64,000 nt of DNA from Pinguiococcus pyrenoidosus (GCA_019677205.1 JAAMXY010000044.1:1413-65412); one strand, 5' to 3'; positions 40,442 through 51,416 are shown, counted from the first letter of the stretch. Notes: generated from the sequence alone by a model not told the origin. Numbers and translations are program-made.

Positions 40442-42319
40442 ATGTCTTCCAGAGTGGCCTTGGTGGCCCTTTGGGCCAGCTGCGCAAGCGCGTGGCGACT
40501 TCCAATGAGGATGAGCGATGGGCCGGTCCAGGCCTATCAAGCGAATCCTCAGCGCGTTAGTGCGTGGGTCATGATGACTTCGCCGCGGAGTCTTGTGAGT
40601 GTCTAACGACCGTGTGCCCAGGCTCCCTGGAGAGCGGCTCCGAGGACACTCAGCGTGTGGTCATGAAGTTCGGCGGCTCTTCCTTGGCGACTGCGGAGCG
40701 GATCGAGCACGTCTGCGACCTGGTGAAGAGCCAGATCGACCTTGGCTACCGCCCGATCTTGGTCTGCAGCGCCATGGGCAAGACCACCAACAACCTGCTC
40801 ACCGCTGGGGACTTCGCGCTCAAGGGCCGGGTGGCGATGGACGCCGTGCGGACCCTTCACGAGGCTGCTGCACGGGAGTTGCAGGCAGGCAACAGTACTC
40901 GTCTCGAGGTGAGGGAGAGAGGATGGATGGATGCATGGATGGATGGATGATAAAACCAAAAATAAGAGAGAGAGAGGGAGACAGACAGAGAAGGCACGAG
41001 AGCTAATTTGCTATGCGACCAGGTCTCAGCGCTGATGGACGAGCTCGAGAAGTTCTTGACCGGTGTGAGTCTGCTGCAGGAAATGACACCTCGGTCATTG
41101 GACCACCTCGTGAGTTTTGGCGAGCGCAGCAGCGTTCGACTTGTGGCGGCGCAGCTCAATCGCATCGGCGTGCCAGCGCAAGCCTTCGACTCGTGGGACC
41201 TTGGGATGCTCACGACCTCGGATTTTGGCAGCGCGGAGATCCTCCCCGAGGCGTACGAGAAGTTGGGCAAGAGCCTCAGGGGCCTCGATGAGAACGTCGT
41301 GCCGGTCGTCACTGGCTTCATCGGCAAGGATGTGGACGGCCGCATCACGACGCTGGGACGCGGTGGCAGCGACCTTACCGCTTCCGTCCTGGCGAAAGCT
41401 GGCAAGCTGGACGAGATCCAGGTCTGGAAGGACGTCGATGGCATCATGTCCGCCGACCCGAGGTCCGTGGCAGCCGCCGTCCCCGTCGAGGAAGTGACCT
41501 ATGAGGAGGCCGCCGAGCTTGCATACTTTGGAGCCAAGGTACGCGGGAGCTCACGCGCTTCCCTCTCGTCTCGGAGCGGCCAGGCGCCAAAAATGGCCTG
41601 GCCTGGCCTGGCATGGCCTGGCTGGCGACCCAAACGAAACCCAATCTTTGAACCTTCTTTCCGCTTCGCAGGTGCTGCACCCGATCTCGATGATGCCGGC
41701 AATGGATGCCGGTATTCCGGTGCGAGTGAAGAACAGCTACAACCCGGCTCATCCCGGGACGGTGATCCGAGCAACCCGGGACATGAGCAATTCCCTCTGC
41801 ACGGCAATCACGACCAAGAAGGGGGTGCAGATCATCGACATTGTCAGCACGCGAATGCTCGGGCAGTATGGTTTCTTGTCCCGCGTCTTCCAGGCCTTCA
41901 ACGAGCACAAGCTGTCGGTGGACGTGGTGGCGACGAGCGAAGTGTCGGTATCGCTGACCCTCGACGCGGGGGAGGAGGAAGCCATCGCGGGGGTGCTGGA
42001 GGATCTGCAGAGCATCTCGAGGGCGTCGCTGAAGAAGAACAAGGCCATCCTGTCGCTGGTTGCCAATGTGGAGCGCTCCTCCGAGGTGCTCGGTGTCGTG
42101 TTTAGTGTTCTTAGCAAGGAGGGAATCTCCGTGGACATGCTCAGCCAGGGCGCCTCGAAGGTCAACATCTCCTTGATCGTTGACGCGGACGACCTGGAGC
42201 GGGCGACGCAAGCGCTTCACCGCTGCTTCTTCGAGGAGCGAGTCATTCCCGAGATCTCTCAGGTAATCCAGTTCGACTGCAGTGCGCCCCCGAAGATGGT
42301 GAGCGAAGTGAGTGCGTAG
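40442..42319 (+). CDS. aspartate kinase with two ACT domains, plastid-targeted
   Basis: Four exons: 40442-40559, 40622 to about 40908, about 41023-41538 and about 41672-42319. The N-terminus is a signal peptide ([17 protein letters not shown]) with Trp at the predicted +1 position, followed by a basic/Ser-rich stretch, as in complex-plastid targeting. Catalytic motifs: [11 protein letters not shown] (KFGGSS), [33 protein letters not shown] and [14 protein letters not shown]. The C-terminal ACT pair is [20 protein letters not shown] and [15 protein letters not shown], ending near the stop. It makes aspartyl phosphate, the first step to lysine, threonine and methionine. No homoserine dehydrogenase is attached. 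I chose the donor at 40560 (GTGCGT) because it alone keeps the frame. Confidence 0.9.
40913..40994 (+). repeat. GGAT and GA microsatellites in aspartate kinase intron 2
   Basis: Intron 2 contains GGATGGATGCATGGATGGATGG-like repeats (40920-40950) and a GA run (40966-40990). Intron 3 has a separate TGGCC array at about 41590-41625. Both are noncoding by splice position. Confidence 0.75.
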
Positions 42320-42462
42320 CGTCTCGGTGTGCGAATCCATGAACCCAAGCTGCATTTGTCCAGAAGCTCGACCATGAGAGTTGCGGAGGAAGTCCACATG
42401 TCTTGACAACCTGGTTCTGGAAAACTCATTCATCTATGCTCTCCCTCTTGCATGTATGTCGC

Positions 42463-43375
42463 CTACATGGGCTTCCGGCCGTAGGAAGGATTCCTATGAA
42501 AGGATCGCATGTAGTTTCCATACAGGACCCCTCCGACCTCCGGCTCGACCGCATCCCGGCCGTACGCGTGGAAGATCGGCCGTCTCAGTACTCTGGCAGT
42601 CTGCGTGTCCGAATTGTCTCGCTTGAGGGCGGCCTTGCTCTCTTCTCGCACCACTGGCTTATATTTGACCACCTTGGCCGCGCGCGGCACCAGCGGTCCC
42701 TTCTTGCTCGCCTTCTGGTCGGCCTTGCTTGTGCGTTTTATCCGCTGGGTTGCGCCTGCTGCGGTAGGAACAGAAAGGAGAGAGAGCACACAAGCGCAAA
42801 AGCACATAAGCGCAAGAGAGGATGAGCGTCGGTGAGCTCTCTTGTTGCCTCACAGAAAGGATGGGATACTGTGGGATTTTCTTGTTGTCTACGAAGAAAG
42901 GGATACCTGCTTCTTCGTTGCTGGTGGCATGCTTTGTAGCGTCCTCGTCGGCGTCCTCGGCCTCCATCTGCTGCTGAACGGCCTTGGAGTCCTCGACGAC
43001 GACCCAGTCTCCTGCGGTTCCATCGGCTTGGTAGAGGAAAGAAGTGTCCTGAAACGCTGTCTGGTACTCTGTCCGCCACTGAGCCTTCTCGCCATCCATC
43101 GCGAGGCTCAGCCTGTCCGATGTCTGGGCCTTCGGAGCCTTGGACGGCGTGCAGGGACAGTTCACTAACTTCATCCGGTGGAAATCGGCGTCGTACGTGC
43201 TTTCCCAAGCGGCTGGTGGCACGTCTGGCGGAGGCGGCAGTTCTCTATCATCTTTGCAGCTAGTCATGCGGAAGTGCGTCGCTTCCGGAACCTCAGGCGG
43301 CGCACTCGGGTCAGTCTTCGGCGCTCCGGAGACAGACTGCGACTTTGGGTTGGGCCAGCTAAGCAAGCTAAACAT
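42463..43375 (-). CDS. unrecognised protein, possibly cytoskeletal
   Basis: Two exons (42907-43375 and 42463-42755) join in phase 1 to 253 residues from MFSLLSWPNPKSQSVSG; an in-frame Met upstream at 43447 is also possible. The first exon is Pro-rich with the conserved-looking stretch WESTYDADFHRMKLVNCPCT, then WRTEYQTAFQDTSFLYQ. The second exon is basic (KADQKASKKGPLVPRAA) and ends with YGRDAVEPEVGGVLYGNYMR. WxxxYxxxF-like tyrosine-rich repeats of this kind occur in some microtubule inner proteins. I know no matching family, so this is a suggestion only. Confidence 0.6.
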
Positions 43376-43871
43376 GGACGGCTGCGCCGCTCTGGGCGGC
43401 AGCCGACGCCCAGCAGCAGTCTTGCAGGGCGGAAGAGGAACTGGCATGCTTAAACACTCGAGTGGCGCAGGAGAACGCGCGGAGAAGGCGTTTTAAACTC
43501 GGTCTGAACTGCGGGAGACGAGAAGAGCGGGAAACAAGCAACGATCTTTTCAATAGGTTTTAAACTTTACATCTACACGAAGTCTATAAGATCTATACAT
43601 ATCCATATTGAATCTCTGTCCTGCAACATAGTTTCACCCATCGCATCCAAGCCACTCTCAATCCCAGTAGCAAAGCAACCAGGGGTGAAAACCACAAACC
43701 TTCCGCGAAAGGGCCCTAGTATGTTTCCCGCTCTCAGCCAATCCCTCTCCGTCTCGCCAGCCCACCTTCACCAATCAGCCCATACAAGCCGCAGCAAGTT
43801 GCAGTAGTCTGACAGGACCAGCGCGAGCGCGCCACCTCAACTTCTCTCGCACGCACCTCGCGCGCCACACC
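43376..43871. promoter_or_regulatory. divergent promoter region with AT-rich islet
   Basis: Between the minus-strand start at 43375 and the YqgE gene at 43872. An AT-rich islet at about 43546-43615 includes CTATAAGATCTATACATATCC. No supported open frame. Confidence 0.5.
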
Positions 43872-44893
43872 ATGCGCCTCCGCACTTTTTGGTTCCATCT
43901 GCTTTGGGCGCTGCCCGGCACCCTATGTCTGCGCAGCGCCAGACCGGCGTCGCGCACGTCGCGCGCGTCCCTAAGGCGCTTCGCGCAGAAGGACGAGTCC
44001 GACGACATCGAAGCCTTCCGGAGACGCCTGGTGGAGAGCCAGGAGTCCGACGTCCAGGCGTTCCGGGAGAAGCTGCTGGCTGGCGCCATGGAGTTTGACC
44101 GCGTGACCAAGGCGCAGAGCACGCCGGCGGCGGATGAGTGGGTGGCGCCCGCGGAGGCCCCTCAGGCCGGACGGCTGCTCATCGCGAACCCGGAGCTGTT
44201 TTTCTCGGATCCGACCTTCGGGAACAAGTTTGGCGCCCCGGGCACCATGGCCCAGTTCTTCTCTCCGGACCAGCTGGCAGATCTGCTGCCGGTGGTGCTG
44301 CTGTTCGCGGACAATCCGCTGCAATCCGCAGGCTACGTGCTCAATCGCCGCACGGGCAAGCTCATGGGCGACCTGGCGGAGGCGGAAGACCAGGAGATGC
44401 GCTGCTTCCAGGTGCAGCCCATCTGGTGGGGCGGCCCGGGCGCGCAGGGACAGCTCAGCATGCTCCACACGTACCCGCAAGTGGAAGGGGCGAAGAAGAT
44501 CACGGACGAGCTGTATCTGGGCGGATCGTTCGACTCGGCACAAGACGAGGTCACGAACGGCATCGCGAGCTCGTGGAACTTCAAGTTCTTCCTCCAAGTG
44601 ACGCTGTGGGGCGCAGGATCCCTGGAAGACGAGATTCGGCGGAACTGGTGGCTTCCCGCAACCTGCAGCCACCAGGTGGTCATGAAGGTCCGGGAGCGGG
44701 GAGTTGGCGCGCTGCGAGCCAAGCCAATGTGGAAAGAAGTGCTAGAGCTGGCCGGAGGAGAGTATGACTTGATTCAGAAGAAGGTACGCAGCCAATGGGC
44801 CACGTTGAATAGACGCCGCTTCGCCAATTCGCAGGCTTACAAGTGGTTCCCCCTTCGTCTTTTTTGGCGTCGCAGTTCTACGGGGAGGCATAG
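43872..44893 (+). CDS. YqgE / DUF179 (AlgH) family protein, plastid-targeted
   Basis: Two exons, 43872-44784 and 44876-44893; the last encodes only FYGEA. The N-terminus is a signal peptide (MRLRTFWFHLLWALPGTLCL) followed by an Arg/Ser-rich transit-like stretch (RSARPASRTSRASLRRFAQ). The mature domain has GRLLIANPELFFSDPTFGN, LADLLPVVLLFADNPLQSAG and YVLNRRTGKLMGDL, then PIWWGGPGAQGQLSMLHTYP and WGAGSLEDEI. These match DUF179, which in plants is chloroplast-located. The biochemical role of the family is unknown. Confidence 0.9.
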
Positions 44894-45064
44894 CGATAGG
44901 TTTTGCTTAGTTGTACCGCCTTGTTGGAAGTGTGAACTCGACAGGAAGTGTCCCCGGCCCCGCGGCTCTGCGTAGCCCAAGATAGGAAATGGCCTAGCCA
45001 ACGATCGGAAATGGCCTGGCGGAAGGCTCTGTTGCACCCCTTTCGGCGTTCCCTCCGTCCAGCA

Positions 45065-46100
45065 CTACGAGATAGAGCCTTCCGTCACGGTCGGCGTCGT
45101 GCACGGGCCGGCGGTGGTCATGATCGGAGAGCCCTTGAATGTAGCTACACCGTCGACAACCTATCGAGCGGAACGAAGTGAGATGCCTGTCGATCTGGAC
45201 ATGATTTGATGAGTTTGCAGAGGCGGCTGCTTGCCTTAAGGTTTGGGCTGACGTTCTCCCAAGCTTTCTTCTTCTTCACTTGGTTCGGCGTAAGCGCTTC
45301 TCCCTCCATGCCCTCCACGAAAACGCGCTCTCCGACTTCTGCTTCCGCGGGAGGCTCCACAAACTCCACTTTGCCCTCCGCGCTGGATCCGCAGAGCACC
45401 ATCCCGAAGCTCTCGACGCCGCCCAGCTTCGCCTTCTTCAGATTGCAGACGACCTACCCCGTCAACAACACAAGGCGAAGACACGACTCGATGAGAGGGA
45501 ATAAAGTGTGCTCAGAGAGCCTGTGGCGGATGACCAGGCGCGCACCAAGCATCTCCTGTTCTCCAAGTCGGGCAGCTGATAGTGGGCACGAAGTCCGCTG
45601 ACGATTTGCCGAGGCTCCTCCTGAAAGAAGGTTTAAGCGACGATGAGCGCCGTTCCTGGGATGGTCTGAACGCCTACGCTTCCATTCGTCGTACCTCTCC
45701 AACATCAATCTTCTCGCAAAAGAGCTTGTCCGAATCCTCATGGTGCCATGCCTCCACAAACTGGCCGACTCGGATGTCGGTGACGCTGAAGTCGAAGTCG
45801 GGCGGAGGCGGCGGTGCCTGTCCAAGAAGTTCAACCTTAGCTTGGATCCAATCAACGCGACAGAGGCCTCTGCACTGGTCCGACGCACCTCTTTGCTTTC
45901 AGCAGGAGATGGTGCGGGCGCCTCAGGGGCGCACAGCAGCCGCGAGGCAGGTCTGCAATGGCAACGTCAGCCCTGCCAAGGTGGCAACAAACGCTGAGAA
46001 CCCACACTTACCGCCGCCAGCTCGACGCCACGAAGGCCCTGGTGCCCATGCGAGTCGACAGTGCAAGCATGGCGATCAGCGCGACGGAAGTTCGCAACAT
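45065..46100 (-). CDS. EMAPII/Arc1-like tRNA-binding domain protein, likely plastid-targeted
   Basis: Six exons: 46012-46100, 45889-45952, 45695-45835, then about 45569-45622, about 45235-45453, and the last to 45065. They give about 227 residues. The start MLRTSVALIAMLALSTRM with TRAFVASSWRRP looks like a signal plus transit peptide with Phe at +1. The rest is one EMAPII-type OB fold: TDIRVGQFVEAWHHEDSDKL, EKIDVGEEEPRQIVSGLRAH, VVCNLKKAKLGGVESFGMVL and NQVKKKKAWENVSPNL, ending GVATFKGSPI. Such domains bind tRNA and are usually attached to aminoacyl-tRNA synthetases or their cofactors; here it stands alone. The last intron has a GC-AG boundary (AAG|GCAAGC...GATAG), the only one clearly seen in the window. 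Confidence 0.82.
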
Positions 46101-46788
46101 GGCCCTGTGAACCACGCAGATTCCCGGATTGTTGAACCAGCAGCCTTGGCGACGCAGCCCCTTTCGCACCACTCGCTGACCTTTCCGATCCGCAAATCCA
46201 CTCCCTTGCTCTCAGAACCACGCCAAGAGATTCCCAGCAAAAAAAGGGGGAGTCGATCCACTTGTGGCCCTCACGTGGCCGCTTTGGGGCTGTCTACGTG
46301 TTGAGCCAATCCGATAAGCTCTCTTCCATCTCGATCTTGACGCTTCTCCTTTCCATCTTCATTGTCGATAATTATCGATAACTGAGAAGATTGAGCAGAG
46401 TATCCAAACTTAGCGATAGTGATTCTCCGAGATCGATAAGTACATCCGAAACCGATAGTGACGAAGTAGTGTTGGCGCCACAACTCTCTCTCCAGTTGGC
46501 GCATTTTGCCGCCTTTCGACCTCTCGGGCCTCCTCCACCCTCTCATAGGCCAGGTACGTCGGAGGGTAAAGTTTCAGCAGAATCCGTCCCCTGCCCGGTA
46601 CCACTTGCCCCGCTGCCACCCGCCTTGCGTACCCCTTCCATAGCCGAGACGGCTTCGGTAGGCCTTGTAAGGCTTCTCCGAAGGCCCCACCGAAGTCCCG
46701 AGTCGTCTCGTCCACTTCGGCGGATCTCCGGTGCCTGGGATCCGCGCTAATCTCCGCGCTACCCGCCGCCACCGTAGAGCTGAGCAAG
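46101..46788. promoter_or_regulatory. divergent promoter region with CGATA elements
   Basis: Separates the divergent genes at 46100 (minus) and 46789 (plus). Contains a perfect 14-bp palindrome TCGATAATTATCGA at 46365-46378, then further CGATA motifs near 46376, 46413, 46433 and 46453. This clustering suggests a transcription-factor site. No supported coding sequence is present. Confidence 0.5.
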
Positions 46789-47762
46789 ATGCCTCGCAGC
46801 CTGGCGGTGCTTCTCGTCGCTTTGGCGTTCAATGCAGTCCATGAAGTGTCCGCCTACGTAAGTGTCTCCCGTAATGTCCGTCTGCTGAGCGCGCCAGCGG
46901 TGGTGAGCTTCCCTTGTGTGCCTCCTGGCATCGCCGAACGCCGCTAACCGCCGGTCCTTTCCCTGCCGGAGCAGCAAGGCCAGCTGCAAGTGGTGCCCAG
47001 AAGAGTGCGCCAGACCACCATGGCCATCGAGGCGGTGTGGGGCGCCTACACGGACCTGCTGGTGGCCAAGCCCCTGATCACCAAGTGCGTCACCGCCTCC
47101 GTCATCATCGGAGCGGGCGACGCAGCTGCGCAGGCCATCGAGAAGATGCGGGCCAAGCAGCTGGCCAGCAAGAACGGCGGCTCGGCGGACATGAAGAGAA
47201 GGTTAGACTATGCCCGCGTGCTCCGCTGGGCGTTCTTTGGGCTGGTGCTTCAGGCGCCGTGGAACCACTACTTCTTCCTCATGCTGGACAACGCGCTGCC
47301 GCCGCCGCCGGAGCCCTTCTCGCCGGTGAACTTGTTGAAGGTCGGGGTGGATCAGCTGGTGCAGTCGCCCATCTTCACGGGCCTGTGCTTCGTCTTCTTG
47401 AGCGCGCTGGAGGGAAAGACCATTGCGGACATCCGGGAGAAACTGAGGTCGGAGTACAAGGGAACCATCCTGACCAGTTGGAAGTTGTGGATTCCCGCGG
47501 CCTTCGTGAACATCGGGTTTGTCCCACCGCCTCTGCGCGTTCTGTTCATCAACACGGTGTTCTTCTTCTGGACCGGTAAGCTCCCACTACGGATAGCTTG
47601 GCTGCCAACGCGCAGCCTTGGGCGACGCTTTCGCTTTTGCTTTTGCTGACTTGCTTCCTTTCCTTCTCTCATCGTCTCTCTCTCTCTCTCTCTGCTTGCG
47701 TTTGCCTTGCAGTGTATCTTTCCCTTGTGGTGAACAAGCCCGTGGCCGAGCGTGCGAGCTAG
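46789..47762 (+). CDS. Mpv17/PMP22 family membrane protein
   Basis: Three exons, 46789-46857, 46975-47575 and 47713-47762, give 239 residues. The first exon is a signal-like peptide (MPRSLAVLLVALAFNAVHEV, then SAY). The family domain follows: WGAYTDLLVAKPLITKCVTA, VIIGAGDAAAQAIE, RLDYARVLRWAFFGLVLQAP and WNHYFFLMLD. It continues with KVGVDQLVQSPIFTGLCFVF and TSWKLWIPAAFVNIGFVPPP, and ends VFFFWTVYLSLVVNKP. Family proteins form channels in mitochondrial, peroxisomal or plastid inner membranes. The presequence here, with Tyr after SA, suggests plastid or endomembrane rather than mitochondrion. Intron 2 has a (TC)n run. Confidence 0.9.
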
Positions 47763-48158
47763 TGGGGAGATGAAAGCGTGTGTGCCCCCGGGAGTGTGCT
47801 GGCCGTGGCATGGGCGCATGAAACGCGATCGTCTAGGCATTTTGCTCGCTGGCGCTCTTCGTCGTGTAGACCTGAGAAGCACAACGACGTGTGCTCCTCG
47901 AAGAACGCCCAAAACCATTAATATTGACCATCATGGCCCGCGTCGGCTCCGCACATCTTGCATGTACGAATCCAAAGCTGAGGAAGAGCTGCCATGGAAA
48001 GGCCGCGATGCATGGCGCTGCATCGCTATGCAACATCCTCGTAAATCACATATGCGAGGATAGGCCTTGCAGCAGCCTCTCCACTTGAAGATGCACGCTG
48101 CGCGACGGGCAACCGAAGAACGCGAATGGAAGATGTACTTCTTCGCTATGCAGTACTA
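47763..48158. other. convergent intergenic region
   Basis: Between convergent stops at 47762 and 48159. No supported gene. A cluster of ATGC-rich words (GATGCATGGCGCTGCATCG) lies near 48007-48030 but has no evident function. Confidence 0.45.
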
Positions 48159-49670
48159 CTACAGGCGCGCCCGCGACCTCTCGTCGATCGTGGAGATGAT
48201 CTTCATGATCGACAGGCAAGCGGAGCTGGAGAAGATCGGAGACTCCGTCAACCCTTCCCGAAAGCAGCGATTGAACTCCTGCGCTTCATAGAACAATCCC
48301 TGGCTGTTGACGAAGTTGAACCCGGGAACTTCGCCCTCAGCATTGGAGGAGGGCAGCGCCACCACGCCCTCCGGCAAGTCAAACGAGAACACCTCCGGCT
48401 CGGTCCACTGCTCCGTCGGGTTGGGTCGGGGTCCGGGCACGGGTCGTCAGCAAGGCTTCATCCACGGAAAGCACCGAGGGCTGCCGCTCACCTGCTGGCT
48501 GCCGGCGCCGGACATGCGGACAACCTGAAATTCGGTGGGGCACCAGAAGGGATACTTCACGGTGATCACGCCTTCCGTTCCGTAGACGCTGGCATCTCTG
48601 CGAATCACAGGATGAGTGGCGCGGCCCTGTCCGTCAGCTTGCCTTCCATTCCGTCCACCCGCAGCGACGTACCGCTCCGAAACGTGGCCCAGAGAGCATT
48701 CAAAGCTTCCCATACGCTTTTGCGGAAACTGGAGCAGCGCGCTCACCTACGGAGAGCGCAAGCAGCGCGGTGCGTCTGTCAACTGCACATCTTCTAGCCC
48801 AGAAGGCCAGGCGAAGGGAAAGCTCCCGCTTACATGCGTGTCCACTCCACTCTCGTGGTCTACTCTAATGGCGCCCTGGACCTCCGCTTCCTCCCCCAGA
48901 ACCCACTGGAGGAACTGCGCGCAGTAGATGCCCGTCTCTAGCAGCGCTGAGCAGGACCCGGCGCCGTCATTCTGGCAGAAACTTGCCTTGGCTGACCGCA
49001 CTTCGCCGATCGCCCCCTCCTCTGTTCAGAGCTCTCAGTGAGGCGCCGAGCTTTTTTTTGGGGGGGGGGGGTGGCCACTTCCTAGGCATCGTTCTTCATC
49101 TTCTGAGTGGGTGACGCACCAATGAGACTCTTGATTTTTTGCATCGCGGGGAAGAAGCGGCTCCAGACGGCATGCATGAACAGCAGGTTCTTGGCCTTGG
49201 CGGTCGCCAGCACCTTCGCGGCCACTTCTGCACTGGGAGCCATGCTCTTCTCGCAAAGCACCGCCTTGCCGTGCTCCAGGCAAAGTAGGCAGTCATCGGG
49301 ATGGCGCAGACTGGGCGTCGCCACGTACACCACATCCAAAGCTTCGTCCTGCGCCAGAGCCTCGTAGCTGCTATGCCTGACGGGGATTCCCCAGCGGTCT
49401 GTTGCGCCACATGTTACGCCCTGCGACCCCAAGCTGGCAGCGGAGACCTACCTCCGAAGCGGTCCGCGCCAGCCTGGCTGCGACTGCCGACGGCGACGAC
49501 CTCGGCGTCGGGGAGCTGCTTGAGCACCTGCAAGAACATTCGGGGCTCAGGCGCCACAGCTGGGGCGGAGGGCGGGCACGTTGCCGACGGCGCACCTGCA
49601 CCATGTCGTTGGCGATCATGCCGGTGCCCATGATGCCCCAGCGGACCGGCGGCGCTTGCGACTCTGCCAT
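48159..49670 (-). CDS. Gfo/Idh/MocA oxidoreductase, dihydrodiol dehydrogenase-like
   Basis: About seven exons from MAESQAPPVRWGIMGTGMIA (49670) to the stop at 48159. The Rossmann start is WGIMGTGMIANDM, followed by VLKQLPDAEVVAVGSRSQ, the EKP-like catalytic lysine loop GKAVLCEKSM, MHAVWSRFFPAM (MExxWTRFFP in homologues) and LLETGIYCAQFLQWVLG. Later come VSALLQFPQKRMGSFECSLG, ASVYGTEGVITVKYPFWCPT and NSQGLFYEAQEFNRCFREGL. The order and motifs match animal DHDH (trans-1,2-dihydrobenzene-1,2-diol / D-xylose NADP dehydrogenase). An intron contains a T8 and G-rich homopolymer stretch (49052-49071). The substrate is probably a sugar or diol; not determinable. Confidence 0.88.
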
Positions 49671-50114
49671 TTTTAGCGAGGCCTCTGCGGCGCCCAAGGC
49701 AACGTCAGTGCCAGCGACAGAGACGACGAAGGTTACGTCATCTCAACCGCCGGAAAAAAATAAAAAAGGCCGCCGCCGTCGGAGGCTGTGACGGCCAAAG
49801 CATCATGTGGAGTGGAGAAGTGGAGAAGAGCAACGCTCTGTGCTCATGCCGCTGTGGTGCCTTCAGACCTGAAGCTCGAAGAGGCACACGCAAGAAGGAA
49901 AGCGGAACGGCGCTTCTTGTTCTTGCTTGGCCGTGTCCGTACGAGCGAAGTCTGGAGTACTGCACGGGCTTGGTGAGCTGCTTTCCACGACGCAGACAGC
50001 CCGGTGCCAAAGCCAAGCTCACAGTAGACATGAAACATCTGAGTATCCTCTTTCGAAGTGGTCGGAAATGCAGCTTCTCGCCTTCAAGCACGACGACGGA
50101 TCTGCGGCGAATCT
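49671..50114. other. intergenic region, no gene recognised
   Basis: Between the start of the DHDH-like gene (49670) and the stop of the DUF4116 gene (50115), both minus strand. Open frames on both strands (e.g. 49805-50146) are unsupported. Promoter of the DHDH-like gene is expected at the left end; I see no clear islet. Confidence 0.4.
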
Positions 50115-50876
50115 CTACTCTCCATAGACACGGTTGGCGGCCTTGACCAGCCCCGGGTCTTTCTTGCACACGGCGGGCAGCAGCTCAAAGAGCGAGTTGT
50201 CTTCAGGCAGGATCTCCTCCACCAGCATCTTCCGCAGAGACGGAATGATCGTGGCCGGAAACATCTGCAGCGTCTCCTTGGCGTTCCATTTCGCCGCAAT
50301 GACGATGAGCTTCTCAAGCACCGCGGCGTTGCCGCTCTGCCACAGCTTGCGCACCAGCTCCTGCAGCACCTCCTTTTCGAGGTTCTGCGCCACCATGTTC
50401 TCCGGGTTCAGCACCAGCAGGTCCGGGTGCACGAACAGCAGCGCCCGGGGGTCCGTCTTCAGCGCCACCGCCAGGATCTTGTAGTGCTGCCGCAGAGTCC
50501 AGTGCGCGTACTGCAGTGCGTCGCCCCGATTGGCCACCGCCGCCAGCACGGCGAGGGGGTCGCGATGGAAGCTCTTGTCGGCGTGGTAGATGGCCCGACC
50601 ATCATTGGCGATGGCGGCGTCCACCACGGCCTTCTGGGCCTTGAGCCTCGCCGAGGCGTAGCAAAGCGACAGGCCGTTCTGGCCCACCGCGGCCAACACC
50701 ACGTCCTCGTCGTCCTTTAGAGCAGCAGCCGCGTAGTACAGAGAGCTACCGTGCCTCGCCACAGCTTGCAACACCACCTCCTTGGCGCCCTTGACCTCCT
50801 CGCTGGCGAATTGCAGCTCCATGCCGTCGCGCTGCACCCGCTCGGCCACGAAGCTGGGGTCGTCCCAGCCGCCCAT
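50115..50876 (-). CDS. DUF4116 repeat protein
   Basis: Single exon, 253 residues from MGGWDDPSFVAERVQRDG. It contains about four DUF4116 repeats of the form DDEDVVLAAVGQNGLSLCYA, KEVVLQAVARHGSSLYYAAA, KAVVDAAIANDGRAIYHAD and PLAVLAAVANRGDALQYAHW. The C-terminal 90 residues are a different helical part (ETLQMFPATIIPSLRKMLVE). DUF4116 repeats are widespread in protists and giant viruses, with no known biochemical role. No signal peptide. Confidence 0.85.
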   Translation of the reverse strand: MGGWDDPSFVAERVQRDGMELQFASEEVKGAKEVVLQAVARHGSSLYYAAAALKDDEDVVLAAVGQNGLSLCYASARLKAQKAVVDAAIANDGRAIYHADKSFHRDPLAVLAAVANRGDALQYAHWTLRQHYKILAVALKTDPRALLFVHPDLLVLNPENMVAQNLEKEVLQELVRKLWQSGNAAVLEKLIVIAAKWNAKETLQMFPATIIPSLRKMLVEEILPEDNSLFELLPAVCKKDPGLVKAANRVYGE

Positions 50877-51416
50877 GATGCTCTAGATACCCCTGCTGCG
50901 AGTAGGTGGGAAAGCAAGTGGCGAGAGGGCCCCAGAGGCGTTGGCGGGCCACTTGAAGATATGGGTCGCGTGGCGACGACAAAAAAGTTTCTTCCGCCCA
51001 ATCTCACATCCTGATTGGTTCTAGGTACATTTTAGTATATGAAAAGTGTGTGGTCATGTATCTTGAAAATGAGAGACCGGTGTAAATAGTACAAAGACTG
51101 GTACTCCTTGCCTGTTCTGCCTTCTGCCTTCGTTCCTCTTTTTTGGTTTCTGGATTTCTGGATTTCTTGGTTTCTTGGTTTCTTGGTTTCTTGGTTCTGC
51201 TCTTCTCTTGTTTTGGGCATTCGGCCGCAGCTGGGACGGACACCGATTTTTCGCAAAGCTGTGACAGAAGGAATCTGACGCTGAGGAAAAAGCCGGGACA
51301 GATTCCGAAACTGCAGCAGTGTGACGGATGGACATGCGCGTCCATCCGTCCGCCGACGTTATGTCTTCCTTTTGGGGGCTTTTCGCGCTGAGCCGCTCTG
51401 CTGTGCACGAGGTAGC
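50877..51416. promoter_or_regulatory. divergent promoter region with 8-bp repeat
   Basis: Between divergent starts at 50876 and 51417. AT-richer stretch at about 51020-51075, followed by an array of the 8-bp unit TTTCTTGG and TTTCTGGA at 51146-51195. A second open frame on the minus strand (51054-51587) overlaps but is unsupported. Confidence 0.5.
51146..51195 (+). repeat. 8-bp tandem repeat (TTTCTTGG)
   Basis: About six copies of TTTCTTGG / TTTCTGGA in the divergent spacer upstream of the DoxX-like gene. A similar 8-bp array (ACTTTCCG / ACTTTCCA) lies at about 52006-52050 inside an intron of that gene. Confidence 0.8.

Noticed and set aside
40595-40621. 27-nt intron with perfect GTGAGT donor in aspartate kinase
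   Set aside because: It leaves the frame wrong for KFGGSS. The GTGCGT donor at 40560 gives a 62-nt intron and the correct phase.
45870-45889. 19-nt micro-intron in the tRNA-binding gene (GTGCGTCGG...TGCAG)
   Set aside because: A 53-nt intron ending at CTAAG (45836) gives the same start and a clean phase-0 join to GTTGAACTT, so no micro-intron is needed.
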